This document shows, piece by piece, positions 1 to 7,209 of a stretch of DNA of 20,015 nt. The stretch spans positions 1 to 20,015 of the forward strand of contig CBFFYP010000081.1 in assembly GCA_965646165.1 (NCBI GenBank). The letters are read 5' to 3'. How positions within the stretch are numbered: position 1 is the first letter of the stretch; each line of letters opens with the position of its first letter. Position numbers and translations under genes: made by a program. Source of the DNA: MGBC114844 sp910585855. Its GTDB lineage: Bacteria; Bacillota; Clostridia; Lachnospirales; Lachnospiraceae. The notes under the pieces are model-generated. The model had not been told where the DNA came from and searched no databases. It worked only from the letters and a program-made list of their open reading frames with translations.

Positions 1-485
1 AAATTCATATCAAACGGCTCTGACTCTGGGTAAATATCCATCCAGAGATTAAAGTCTGCCTCTGCCTTTAATAGAGCCTCTGCTCTTTTTTTCACGTCTT
101 TGATAGAATTACATTTTTCTACTTCTTGTAAATAGTTTTCATAACGGTCAAACCATGACCGCATCAAAGTTAATGTTCCAAAACTAATACCAACCATATT
201 ATTTCCATCTTGATCTTGATATTCAAAAAGGTGTCCATCATATTGACGGAATACTTGAAAAAGCCTGTGCATGGCTTTGATACCATCAAAATCGGAGTTA
301 GTCAATACTTCCACATTAACGGCAAGTGCTTGTGCTAAAGTTTCTAACGATTTTAATTTAGGGTTTCTTCTACCACTTTCATAAGCACGAATATAGGCTT
401 CACTAACGCCTACCATATCACCTAATTGTTTTAATGTAAGACCACGTTCTTTTCGGATACGTCGTATATTTTCTCCAACTGTCAT
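1..485 (-). CDS. XRE-family transcriptional repressor of the element (partial, C-terminus off the window)
   Basis: The reverse strand is open from ATG at 485 to the window edge, 161 codons without a stop. The first 60 residues form a Cro/CI-type helix-turn-helix: MTVGENIRRIRKERGLTLKQ, then LGDMVGVSEAYIRAYESGRRNPKLKSL read in two parts, with the usual recognition-helix pattern. The remaining 100 residues are acidic and probably serve dimerisation or induction; I do not recognise that part. A strong AGGAGG lies a few bases before the ATG (plus-strand cctcct near 496). It is divergent from the excisionase/integrase operon and separated from it by a cluster of palindromes, the normal layout for a lysogeny-type repressor controlling excision. 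Seen: HTH, divergence, operators. Inferred: that it represses the rightward promoter and its own. Confidence 0.85.
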   Translation of the reverse strand, partial: MTVGENIRRIRKERGLTLKQLGDMVGVSEAYIRAYESGRRNPKLKSLETLAQALAVNVEVLTNSDFDGIKAMHRLFQVFRQYDGHLFEYQDQDGNNMVGISFGTLTLMRSWFDRYENYLQEVEKCNSIKDVKKRAEALLKAEADFNLWMDIYPESEPFDMN

Positions 486-549
486 AATGTATGCCTCCTG
501 TTTTAAAGCTATCCTTACTGATAGGAAAGTATCAAATGTAATCTAATCA

Positions 550-662
550 TATCATAAGATACGAAAAAAAGGAAGATATATTAAAAAAATGATTGACACG
601 CATCAAAAGATACGGTAATATAATAAGTGTATCAAAAGAAACGCAACAAAATCAAAAGATAT
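550..662. promoter_or_regulatory. Operator cluster: GTATC-N4-GATAC palindromes between repressor and xis
   Basis: Four related inverted repeats occur: TATC-ATAA-GATA at 550-561, CGCATC-AAAA-GATACG around 599-614, GTATC-AAAA-GAAAC at 629-642 and ATC-AAAA-GAT at 651-660. One covers the spacer of the rightward promoter and another sits just after its -10 box, so a protein bound there would block transcription. The divergent XRE protein is the obvious ligand; that pairing is inference. A fifth, isolated copy of the same palindrome lies at 14793-14810. Confidence 0.65.
593..621 (+). promoter_or_regulatory. Promoter of the excisionase/integrase operon
   Basis: TTGACA at 593-598 and TATAAT-like TAATAT at 616-621 are separated by exactly 17 bp, a near-consensus sigma-A promoter. 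It directs transcription toward the gene at 680. A palindromic operator (about 599-614) fills the spacer. Confidence 0.75.
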
Positions 663-679
663 AAAAGGAGGACAATCAT

Positions 680-874
680 ATGAAAGAAAAGATTTATTAC
701 AATGCAGAAGAAGTTGCTACTATGTTAGGAGTAAGCATGGGAAAGGCTTACAAAATCCTGAGAGAAATGAATAAGGATTTGGCAGGAAAAGGGTTTCTTA
801 CCATTGCAGGGAAGATTCCAGTGGAGTATTTCAAAGAAAAATGGTATGGAGGGACAAAGGAGGTAAGTGCATGA
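680..874 (+). CDS. xis: Excisionase-like small helix-turn-helix protein
   Basis: A 64-residue basic protein whose N-terminal half (YNAEEVATMLGVSMGKAYKI) is a MerR/excisionase-type winged HTH. Proteins of this size and fold directly before a tyrosine integrase are recombination directionality factors that bend DNA at the attachment sites and favour excision. AAAAGGAGG at 663-671 precedes the ATG by 8 bases. The stop codon overlaps the integrase start as ATGA (871-874), which points to translational coupling. Function comes from size, HTH and position; no binding site was identified. Confidence 0.8.
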   Translation: MKEKIYYNAEEVATMLGVSMGKAYKILREMNKDLAGKGFLTIAGKIPVEYFKEKWYGGTKEVSA

Positions 875-1945
875 GCTGTAGTGCAAAAAAAGATCCCAAT
901 GGTACATGGAGAATACAGTATCGTTGGACTGACTGGACAGGAACAAAAAGAAAATCACAGAAAAGAGGATTTCAAACAAAAAAAGAAGCAGAAGAATGGT
1001 ATTTTTTTGTTACAACAGTCTTCTGATCCAACTATGACATTGGCTGATTTTTGGGAGATTTACAAAACAGATATGGAAAAGCGTCTGAGAAAAACGACTA
1101 TGAAACAAAAAGAGTATGTTATGAAAGATAAAATACTTCCCTATTTTGAAAAGACACCTATCAATGAAATTACAGCCCCTATGATTCGGAAATGGCAGGG
1201 AGAGATGATGGAAAAAGGATTTCGACCTACTTATTTAAAAACCATACAGAATCAATTAAGTGCAATTATGAATTATGCAGTTAATTTTTATGAATTACGT
1301 TCTAATCCTTGTCGGAAGGCAGGGAGTATGGGAAAAAGCAGGGCGGAGGAAAGACCCTATTGGACTTTAACAGAGTTCCAAAAATTTTCCGATGCGATTA
1401 TGGATAAACAGGATTCTTGGATAGCGTTTCAGATTCTATTCTGGACAGGGATTCGATTAGGCGAACTTTTGGCTTTACAAGTAAAAGATGTGAATTTTGA
1501 AGCAGGAACAATTACCATAGATGAATCTCTGGCAAGGATTGATGGAGAAGATTTGATTACTGCACCTAAGACAGAAAGTTCGATACGAGTGATTACGATT
1601 CATCAGGAATTGCAAGAAGCATTAAAGGAATATATGGCAACCCTATATCGAGCCAGACCAACTACACGATTATTTGCAGGAAGAACGAAAAGTTTTTTTG
1701 AACATGAAATGGAACGTGGTATTAAACTGTCAGGAGTAAAAAAGATTACGATTCATTGTACTCGACATAGCCATGCAAGTATGCTTGTCCAGATGGGATT
1801 TAGTCCAATTGAAATTGCTAAACGATTGGGACATGGAAAAGTTACCACTACGATTGAAACATATTGTCATCAGCCAATGGATGCACAGAAAAAGATTGCA
1901 GATAGGCTTGGAAAAGTGGAAAGAGGGGAAGAACATGGCGTGTGA
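871..1945 (+). pseudogene. int: Tyrosine integrase, split by a frameshift near 1001-1009
   Basis: Starts at ATG 871 (AAAGGAGG at 856-863). The first about 44 codons encode an AP2-like arm-binding domain (NGTWRIQYRW, KKEAEEW) but this frame stops at 1024-1026. The rest, FLLQQ onward, lies in the +1 frame and runs to 1945. A T7 tract at 1002-1008 marks the break; T6 would fuse the frames into a 357-residue protein, although a two-base loss would also fit. The catalytic part looks intact: box I Arg (TGIRLGE, codon 1454), Lys (APKTE, 1568), HxxR (HCTRH, 1754-1765), His (LGHGK, 1832) and Tyr (IETYCH, 1862). An internal ATG at 1034 could still yield the core and catalytic domains without the arm-binding domain. 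Could be a real mutation, phase variation, or a sequencing error in the homopolymer. Confidence 0.85.
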
Positions 1946-2228
1946 AAGAAAGGATCGGTTTCGGCACAATACGATTGCCTTTTGGTTAAGTGATGAAGAA
2001 AAAAGTCAAGTAGAAGCAAAGATTCTTTTATCTGGTCTTTCTAAGGGGGAATATTATAGGAAGTCTATCTTGGGGCAGGAAGTAAGTGTAGTTGCTGGTA
2101 CTTATTTGTCAGCTAGAGTAGCAAAGGCATTGGAGCAGATACTGAAACATTTAAAAGAAGGCAATACAGAAGAAAAAAAAATGTTATTGGAGCTGATAAA
2201 GCAGTTATTGGAAATGAACTTAAAATAA
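1935..2228 (+). CDS. MobC-like ribbon-helix-helix relaxosome accessory protein
   Basis: A 97-residue protein starting at ATG 1935, overlapping the integrase end by 11 bases, with GAGGGGAAG just before it. A longer reading from 1773 would only overlay integrase sequence. The N-terminal half (RHNTIAFWLSDEEKSQ followed by SGLSKGEYYRKSIL) has the beta strand plus two helices of plasmid mobilization MobC/RHH proteins; the tail is charged and helical. Such proteins bind oriT and assist the relaxase. The relaxase and oriT candidate lie 2.5 kb downstream in the same direction, which supports the call. It could instead be a general RHH regulator. Confidence 0.6.
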   Translation: MACERKDRFRHNTIAFWLSDEEKSQVEAKILLSGLSKGEYYRKSILGQEVSVVAGTYLSARVAKALEQILKHLKEGNTEEKKMLLELIKQLLEMNLK

Positions 2229-2230
2229 AA

Positions 2231-2315
2231 TTGCTCCTGTTACCAGCAGGAGCAAGGAGTAAAAAGGATGAGCCTTTTTACAATAAACCTAGCAAATTTA
2301 TTATAACAAAGGCTC
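2231..2315 (+). promoter_or_regulatory. Hairpin cluster between mobC-like and primase-like genes (terminator or attenuator candidate)
   Basis: A 9-bp stem (TTGCTCCTG 2231-2239 with CAGGAGCAA 2247-2255) is followed by two mutually exclusive pairings: AAAAAGG 2261-2267 with CCTTTTT 2273-2279, or GAGCCTTT 2270-2277 with AAAGGCTC 2308-2315. No clean U-tract follows the first stem. This may be a weak terminator or a switch controlling downstream replication genes; the function is inference. Confidence 0.4.
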
Positions 2316-2344
2316 TCCGAAATGAAAAGGAGGAACTTTGAAAA

Positions 2345-3022
2345 TTGAATATTTTTTTGGAAGTAAAAGAATACCTGACCACAAGACAAGTGGCAGAATT
2401 TTATGGATTACAAGTAAAAAGAAATGGATTTGCTTGTTGTCCGTTTCATGAAGAGAAGCATCCAAGTATGAAGTTAGATAGAAATTACCATTGTTTTGGC
2501 TGTGGGATTGGTGGAGATGTGATTGATTATGTTTCTCGTATGTTTGGATTGTCACAATATGAAGCAGCACTCAAATTGATAGAGGAGTTTCATTTACCAA
2601 TTCAAGGAAAAGTAAAATTAGATAGATTACAAAAGAAACAATTTCGGGAAGTAAAAGCAGAACAGGCACATCTTTTTCGTATTAAAGATCGTTTTAAAAA
2701 ATGGTGTAATCAAACCATAGAGAAATTAAAGGATTGTTTATTAGAAATTGAACAGGTTGGTATTTTTTTGAAAGATCAACCACCAGAAATGGTATTTTCA
2801 GAGGATTATGCAACATTACTACATGCAGAACCAGTGATGGAATATTGGTTAGATATTTTATGTTTTGGGAGCATAGAAGAAAAACAAGAGTTATTTCTGA
2901 AAGGAAGAAAAGAGGTGGAGGAAGTTGGAGAAAGAGTTCAGACAAGTAGGAAACACCTTATGGAACGAAATAGGGGAAGTCTTGGATCAGGAAATGAGTA
3001 CAATAGAAGATATACAGGCTGA
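2345..3022 (+). CDS. CHC2 zinc-finger primase-like protein
   Basis: A 225-residue protein using a TTG start at 2345, 11 bases after AAAGGAGG (2326-2333); an in-frame stop just upstream rules out a longer form. Residues about 30-62 carry the DnaG-type zinc ribbon: C32-P-F-H35 (CPFHEEKHPSM) and C50-F-G-C53 (YHCFGCGIGGDVIDYV). No TOPRIM catalytic domain follows, only a charged helical region, so this is probably a primase DNA-binding module or a mobile-element primase subunit working with the helicase encoded next. The last about 95 bases overlap the helicase reading frame. Zinc finger is seen; a role in element replication is inferred from the neighbour. Confidence 0.8.
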   Translation: MNIFLEVKEYLTTRQVAEFYGLQVKRNGFACCPFHEEKHPSMKLDRNYHCFGCGIGGDVIDYVSRMFGLSQYEAALKLIEEFHLPIQGKVKLDRLQKKQFREVKAEQAHLFRIKDRFKKWCNQTIEKLKDCLLEIEQVGIFLKDQPPEMVFSEDYATLLHAEPVMEYWLDILCFGSIEEKQELFLKGRKEVEEVGERVQTSRKHLMERNRGSLGSGNEYNRRYTG

Positions 3023-4310
3023 TTTAGCAAGAAATGAGAAAGGAATCACTTGTCAGACAATCAATAATTGTATGTTGGTATTACAACGTGATCCATTATT
3101 AAAAGGTGCAATTCGCAAAAATGAGTTATCAGGAAAAATAGATGTAGTGGGCGATCTTGGCTGGAATCGAACTTCTTCTAGTTTAACCGATACTGATGTA
3201 TATCAAATTCAGTGGTATTTGGAAAAGAATTATGGACTAAAACAGGATCGGAATATCAATAAGGCAATGAATATGGTTGCAAATGAAAACAAGTATCATC
3301 CGATTCGAGAATGCTTAGAACACTTAAGATGGGATGGGCAATCACGTATTTCTTCTTTGCTGCCAAAGTATTTAGGGGCAGATGAGAATACTTATACAAA
3401 GGAAATTATGCGTCTTTTAATGCTGGCGGCTATTCATAGAGTCTATGAGCCAGGGTGTAAATTTGAAATTATGGTATGTTTGGTGGGTGGACAAGGTGCA
3501 GGAAAATCTACGTTCTTTCGTTTCCTTGCCATTCATGACGAATGGTTTTCTGATGATTTGAAACGAATGGATGATGAGAATGTGTATCGAAAATTACAGG
3601 GGCATTGGATTATAGAAATGTCAGAAATGATGGCGACTGTTAATGCAAAAAGTATTGAAGATATTAAGTCTTTTCTCAGCAGACAGAAGGAAACCTATAA
3701 AATACCATATGAAACACATCCAGAGGATAGACCAAGACAGTATGTCTTTGTAGGAACTTCTAACAGTATGGATTTTCTACCTTTGGATCGTACAGGAAAC
3801 CGAAGATTTGCACCTGTGTTGGTGCACCCAGAACGAGTAGAGAAGCATATTCTTGAAAATGAAACAGAGGCAAGAGAATATTTCCAACAGGCATGGGCAG
3901 AGGCAATGGAACTCTATCGAAATGGGATACAAGAATTAAAGTTATCAAAGGAAACAGAAGAATATTTAAAAGAATTACAGAAAGAGTTTATGCCAGAAGA
4001 TGTAAAGGTTGGAATCATTCAGATATGGTTAGATGAATTATCAGAAAACTATGTATGTAGTATGATGATTTATAAAGAAGCCTTTTCTCATGAGTTTGAT
4101 ACGCCAAAGGATTGGGAATTAAAGGAAATTAACAAGGTAATGAATCATAGCATTGTTGGTTGGGAAAAAGTATCTTCTCATAGATTTCCTAAGTATGGGA
4201 CACAAAGAGGCTGGAAAAGAGTGACAGATGGGAATGGATTTCAGAAGTTATCCCAAGACACAAAATTGCCATTTCAGGAAATCAAAGGAAAAGTGAAATC
4301 AGAGGAATAA
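2925..4310 (+). CDS. VapE-family P-loop replicative helicase/initiator
   Basis: Up to 461 residues with the virulence-associated E / SF3-like ATPase layout: Walker A GGQGAGKST (188-196), Walker B WIIEMSEM (228-235), sensor VFVGTSN (274-280) and Arg-rich DRTGNRRF (288-295). VapE/Rep-type proteins of staphylococcal pathogenicity islands and similar elements unwind the origin. The start is uncertain: TTG 2925 has a purine-rich site only 3 bases away, while ATG 2994 (MSTIEDIQADL) also makes good sense and would reduce the overlap with the primase gene. Immediately downstream lies the GTTTAC/GTAAAC repeat cluster, the expected place for its origin. All nucleotide-binding motifs are intact. Confidence 0.85.
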   Translation: MEKEFRQVGNTLWNEIGEVLDQEMSTIEDIQADLARNEKGITCQTINNCMLVLQRDPLLKGAIRKNELSGKIDVVGDLGWNRTSSSLTDTDVYQIQWYLEKNYGLKQDRNINKAMNMVANENKYHPIRECLEHLRWDGQSRISSLLPKYLGADENTYTKEIMRLLMLAAIHRVYEPGCKFEIMVCLVGGQGAGKSTFFRFLAIHDEWFSDDLKRMDDENVYRKLQGHWIIEMSEMMATVNAKSIEDIKSFLSRQKETYKIPYETHPEDRPRQYVFVGTSNSMDFLPLDRTGNRRFAPVLVHPERVEKHILENETEAREYFQQAWAEAMELYRNGIQELKLSKETEEYLKELQKEFMPEDVKVGIIQIWLDELSENYVCSMMIYKEAFSHEFDTPKDWELKEINKVMNHSIVGWEKVSSHRFPKYGTQRGWKRVTDGNGFQKLSQDTKLPFQEIKGKVKSEE

Positions 4311-4328
4311 AAAAGTTTTTTCAGTCCT

Positions 4329-4478
4329 GTTTACAAATTCCGTTTACAAGGCTTTGTTTACCAAAATGAAAACGGTTTTGTTTACAGAAAAAGCAGTAAT
4401 ATATAGGGATTAGAGAGCTTGTAAACCATGTAAACAGGATTTTATGAAAAGAGTATTTGTAAACAAAACTGTGTAAAC
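4329..4478. other. Candidate replication origin: four GTTTAC and four inverted GTAAAC iterons
   Basis: GTTTAC occurs at 4329-4334, 4342-4347, 4356-4361 and 4380-4385; GTAAAC occurs at 4421-4426, 4430-4435, 4459-4464 and 4473-4478. The two sets point toward each other across an AT-rich 35-bp centre. Longer arms match too: CCTGTTTAC (4326-4334) with GTAAACAGG (4430-4438), and TTTGTTTAC (4353-4361) with GTAAACAAA (4459-4467). Staphylococcal pathogenicity-island origins have two iteron sets flanking an AT-rich stretch next to the rep gene; the same layout is seen here after the VapE-like gene. Origin function is inference. Confidence 0.65.
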
Positions 4479-4593
4479 AGAGAAGGAAAGTTTTGAAGTG
4501 ATTTGGATTAGGATAGAAGAATGATAGAAGGGAAGCCATTATCATGATACAGACATTTCAGGGAAAAGAACGATTGTATATAGGACAAATTTA

Positions 4594-4685
4594 GCCTCGC
4601 AGAGCGCCTTACTTCTGATACAATGTGTCAGAAGTAATAAGGCGTTACTTTTGACAAAAGTAACAAAATTAGAATGGCGAGGGAT
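4594..4685 (+). other. Candidate oriT: two hairpins just upstream of the relaxase gene
   Basis: An interrupted inverted repeat pairs CGCCTTACTTCTGA (4605-4618) with TCAGAAGT...TAAGGCG (4628-4644). It is followed at once by a perfect 9-bp hairpin, GTTACTTTT (4644-4652) with AAAAGTAAC (4656-4664), 3-nt loop. An outer CCTCGC / GCGAGG pair (about 4595-4600 and 4677-4682) encloses both. Relaxases of the MobV/MobL group nick at hairpins placed just before their genes. The nick site was not identified. Confidence 0.6.
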
Positions 4686-4715
4686 ACAAGATAAGATTAG
4701 AAAAGAGGTGAGTGA

Positions 4716-6071
4716 TTGGCAGCAAAAACAATTTCTTTTCCGAAAGGGAGAGGTCATCTTACTCATAATAACCGAGAATTTATCAGTAAAAATGTAGTGT
4801 CCGAACGAACCAGTTGGAATCGAATCTATCAAATGGAATCATTAGAGAAGGCTTATGAGAATTGTTTTGGAGAGGCACTTAGAAAGTATAATGCTGCACA
4901 AAAAAGAAAGGATCGACAAAAAGAAAATTATCAGAAGGAAGTAGAACAATCTGGAAATGGAGAAAAACTTTTTTATGAGAATATTGTGCAAATCGGGAAA
5001 AAGACAGATACACCAGTAGTAGATGAAAAAGGGAAACTGACAGAAGATGCAAAGGCTGCGATTAAAGTATTAGAACGATATGCAACAACATTTCAAGAAC
5101 GGAATCCAAATTTATATTTATTTAATTGTGTATTACATCTTGATGAAGCAACTCCACATCTACATATTGATTATATTCCTGTGGCACATGGTTATAAAAA
5201 AGGAATGGAAACACGGAATAGTTTGACGAAAGCATTGCAGGAGATGGGATTTGCAAAGGCAGTAAGCAGGAAACAAAATGAAACAGTAGCATGGCAGGAA
5301 AGAGAGAGAGCTTTTCTAACAGAACTTTGTAGAGAACAAGGAATTGAAATAGAGGTTCTTGGAATACAAAGAGAGAATCTTTCTTTACCAGAGTATAAAG
5401 CTGCTATGAGGGAAGTAGAGGCATTAGAACAGAGGACAGAAATATTAGACAGTCAAAAGGAAAGATTGGAACAACAAAAAGAGGATTTAGAGCAAAAGAC
5501 AACAGAACTTCATGGGCAAGTACAAGAAATGGAAATGCAAAATCAAGAGCTATTAATACAAGCACAAGAACTTTCTAAACAGATAAAAGAATTAGAAACG
5601 AAAGAAAAGGTGAATCAAGGGATTTTTGAGAAACATGATTTAAGGGCTTCTGTTTTAAAGACTATTTCTAAAGAATTAGATGCTGAAATAAAAAAGAAAA
5701 AAAGCATAGCAGTTCCAATCAATTCATTATTTGGGAAAGAAGAATATGTGAAAGTAAAGAAAAATGATTGGGATACAATCATGGAGGCTTTTCATCGGGC
5801 AGTGTCAAGAAATTATTTACTAGAGAACTATGAAACAAAATTAGTTTATTTGGAAAAAAGAACGACCAATTTGATAGATCAGGTAGAAAAATTAAAACAA
5901 TTTGTAACATTAAAAGGACTTGGAGAGGGATTTCAAGAATATTTAAAATCGCTTGCTCCCAAATCGTTGAAACAAAAATTAGAAGAAACTAAAAGAGAAG
6001 TAATGAAACAGAATCGCCAAAAAAAGATAAGACAACAAGATTTACAAAAGGAAGATACACATTGGCGATAG
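4716..6071 (+). CDS. MobV/MobL-type relaxase (Pre/Mob family)
   Basis: A 451-residue protein with TTG start at 4716, preceded by AGAGGTGAG. Residues 1-230 form the relaxase domain: a short N-terminal HNNREF motif (17-22) and the metal-binding HLDEATPHLHID motif (141-152), the HxDExxPHxH signature of Pre/Mob enzymes. Residues about 230-300 are an EQ-rich coiled coil, and the tail is basic. The enzyme should nick oriT and pilot single-stranded DNA into a conjugation channel supplied by another element, since no type IV secretion genes are in the window. Reading frame and motif are complete. The oriT candidate lies directly upstream. Confidence 0.88.
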   Translation: MAAKTISFPKGRGHLTHNNREFISKNVVSERTSWNRIYQMESLEKAYENCFGEALRKYNAAQKRKDRQKENYQKEVEQSGNGEKLFYENIVQIGKKTDTPVVDEKGKLTEDAKAAIKVLERYATTFQERNPNLYLFNCVLHLDEATPHLHIDYIPVAHGYKKGMETRNSLTKALQEMGFAKAVSRKQNETVAWQERERAFLTELCREQGIEIEVLGIQRENLSLPEYKAAMREVEALEQRTEILDSQKERLEQQKEDLEQKTTELHGQVQEMEMQNQELLIQAQELSKQIKELETKEKVNQGIFEKHDLRASVLKTISKELDAEIKKKKSIAVPINSLFGKEEYVKVKKNDWDTIMEAFHRAVSRNYLLENYETKLVYLEKRTTNLIDQVEKLKQFVTLKGLGEGFQEYLKSLAPKSLKQKLEETKREVMKQNRQKKIRQQDLQKEDTHWR

Positions 6072-6140
6072 GAACTATAACGAAATGGAAAATGAAATAG
6101 TTTTCGTATTATTTGTATAAAGAAAAGGAAGGAAGAACAT

Positions 6141-6377
6141 TTAAAAAGGTGATTTTTCCTCTTTTTCTTTTTTATCAGGAGTAAATTCAGCTATATCATT
6201 TAAAGTGAAATTGTCACCTAAAATATTTAGTATTATATTTAAGGTGTGAGTTGTAACGGATTGATTATTTTTTAGTCGTTGAATTTGGGAACGGCTGATA
6301 CCATGTTTCTGATAGAGGCTATATTGACTGATACCATTTTCCTTTAAGGTTTGAAATAATTTGTCAAATGTAATCAT
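6141..6377 (-). CDS. Small XRE-family regulator, copy A
   Basis: A 78-residue protein that is almost only an HTH domain (FDKLFQTLKENGISQYSLYQ then ISRSQIQRLKNNQSVTTHTL), the YozG-like type that binds as a dimer. It is roughly 70% identical by eye to the protein at 6508-6735, a tandem duplicate. Both copies share an unusual feature: the GGAG (6394-6397 here) lies 16 bases before the ATG, rather than the usual 5-9, so translation may be weak. A 34-bp element upstream (6441-6474) is also duplicated. It is convergent with the relaxase operon. Target unknown; autoregulation is the simplest guess. Confidence 0.8.
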   Translation of the reverse strand: MITFDKLFQTLKENGISQYSLYQKHGISRSQIQRLKNNQSVTTHTLNIILNILGDNFTLNDIAEFTPDKKEKEEKSPF

Positions 6378-6440
6378 AAGGTCTGTAATTGTTCTCCTTT
6401 ATTGGGCTTAGAATTATAATCTTATTATGCCCCTATTATG

Positions 6441-6474
6441 GAGATGATTTATAGTTACCAAAAATAGAGATGGT
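6441..6474. promoter_or_regulatory. Duplicated 34-bp upstream element, copy A
   Basis: Contains GAGATGATTTATAGTTACC followed by a run of A and a second GAGATGGT. It matches the element at 6796-6829 with about four mismatches, and both sit the same way before a small XRE gene. The internal GAGATGRT direct repeat suggests an operator. Candidate -10 boxes (CATAAT, TATAAT on the minus strand) lie just downstream. Confidence 0.5.
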
Positions 6475-6507
6475 AATATAAGAAGGGGGAAGAACTTTAA
6501 CTATCAG

Positions 6508-6735
6508 TTATTCTTCCTTTTGTTGTTGGCTATCTGGTATAAACTCAGCAATATCATTAAGAGTAAAGCCTTCTCCTAAAATATTCAAAATTCGATTTAA
6601 AGTATGAGTGGTGACAGATTGATTTTTTTTTAATCGTTGAATCTGTGCTCTACTAACATCTCGATAGGTATATAGATTGTATTGACTAATGCCATTTTTC
6701 TTTAGGATTTGAAAAAGTTTGTCAAATTTTATCAT
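6508..6735 (-). CDS. Small XRE-family regulator, copy B
   Basis: A 75-residue HTH protein paralogous to the 6141-6377 product: NQSVTTHTLN and ILNILG..FTLNDIAEF are shared nearly unchanged, while the helix before the recognition helix differs (TYRDVSRAQ against QKHGISRSQ). That difference suggests diverged DNA specificity, or partner exchange. GGAG at 6752-6755 is again 16 bases before the ATG. The minus-strand TATAAT near 6780 is a likely -10 box. Its upstream element (6796-6829) also abuts the rightward gene at 6852, so the pair may share control. Confidence 0.8.
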   Translation of the reverse strand: MIKFDKLFQILKKNGISQYNLYTYRDVSRAQIQRLKKNQSVTTHTLNRILNILGEGFTLNDIAEFIPDSQQQKEE

Positions 6736-6795
6736 AATTTGCGGTAGTTTTCTCCTTTTTTTCTCTTGATTCTATTTCATTATACTCTTATAATA

Positions 6796-6829
6796 GAGAT
6801 GGTTTATAGTTACTAAAAACGGAGATGGT
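6796..6829. promoter_or_regulatory. Duplicated 34-bp upstream element, copy B
   Basis: Second copy of the 6441-6474 element, with two GAGATGGT boxes 25 bp apart around TTTATAGTTACT. It lies between the leftward XRE gene and the rightward gene at 6852, about 12 bp upstream of the leftward TATAAT. Confidence 0.5.
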
Positions 6830-6851
6830 TGCGAAGAAGGAGAAAAAGAAC

Positions 6852-7184
6852 ATGAAAAAAGAAGAACTTGTAAGAAAGTTTTATATGCAAAAGGAAGAAG
6901 AAAAAGAGCTGTTTTTAGAAAAACTTATTTTTTGTAATTTTTCAGAGGAAAGAGATTTTGAAAATTATTTTAAAGTAGGGGAATTAGAAGAAAGTGAATT
7001 GTTTTGCTTAATAAGTTTTCTATATCATGAAGATTGTTTTTTTATGATGATGGAAATTTTAAATAATTATAAACAACATTTTCTTTCCGCTAGTGTTTTT
7101 GAATTAGAAGAATTTGATTTTTCAGAGAAACTTTTAAAAAGATGGGAAAGAATGGAAAAATCGCAGAAAATAAATGGGAAATGA
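6852..7184 (+). CDS. Acidic hypothetical protein, 110 residues
   Basis: No family recognised. Start chosen at ATG 6852 because AAGGAG (about 6837-6842) sits at good distance; the in-frame ATG 6825 lies inside the repeated operator element and has no ribosome site. The protein is rich in Glu, Phe and Leu (clusters EEEKELFLEKL and FELEEFDFSEKLL) and is predicted by eye to be wholly helical, soluble, with no signal or membrane segment. Its stop overlaps or adjoins the next rightward gene, so the two probably form a pair. An acidic helical protein paired with a basic one could be an interacting partner, but that is speculation. Confidence 0.6.
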   Translation: MKKEELVRKFYMQKEEEKELFLEKLIFCNFSEERDFENYFKVGELEESELFCLISFLYHEDCFFMMMEILNNYKQHFLSASVFELEEFDFSEKLLKRWERMEKSQKINGK

Positions 7185-7209
7185 AAAAGTGAGAGGCTTG
7201 AAAATAAGA

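Noticed and set aside
1000..1012. Programmed +1 frameshift in the integrase
   Set aside because: No recognisable slow codon plus Shine-Dalgarno stimulator of the prfB kind; a homopolymer length change explains it. Kept only as a possibility.
4321..4545. Reverse-strand open frame across the iteron region
   Set aside because: Low-complexity translation with no domain, produced by the repeats; the iteron structure explains this stretch better.
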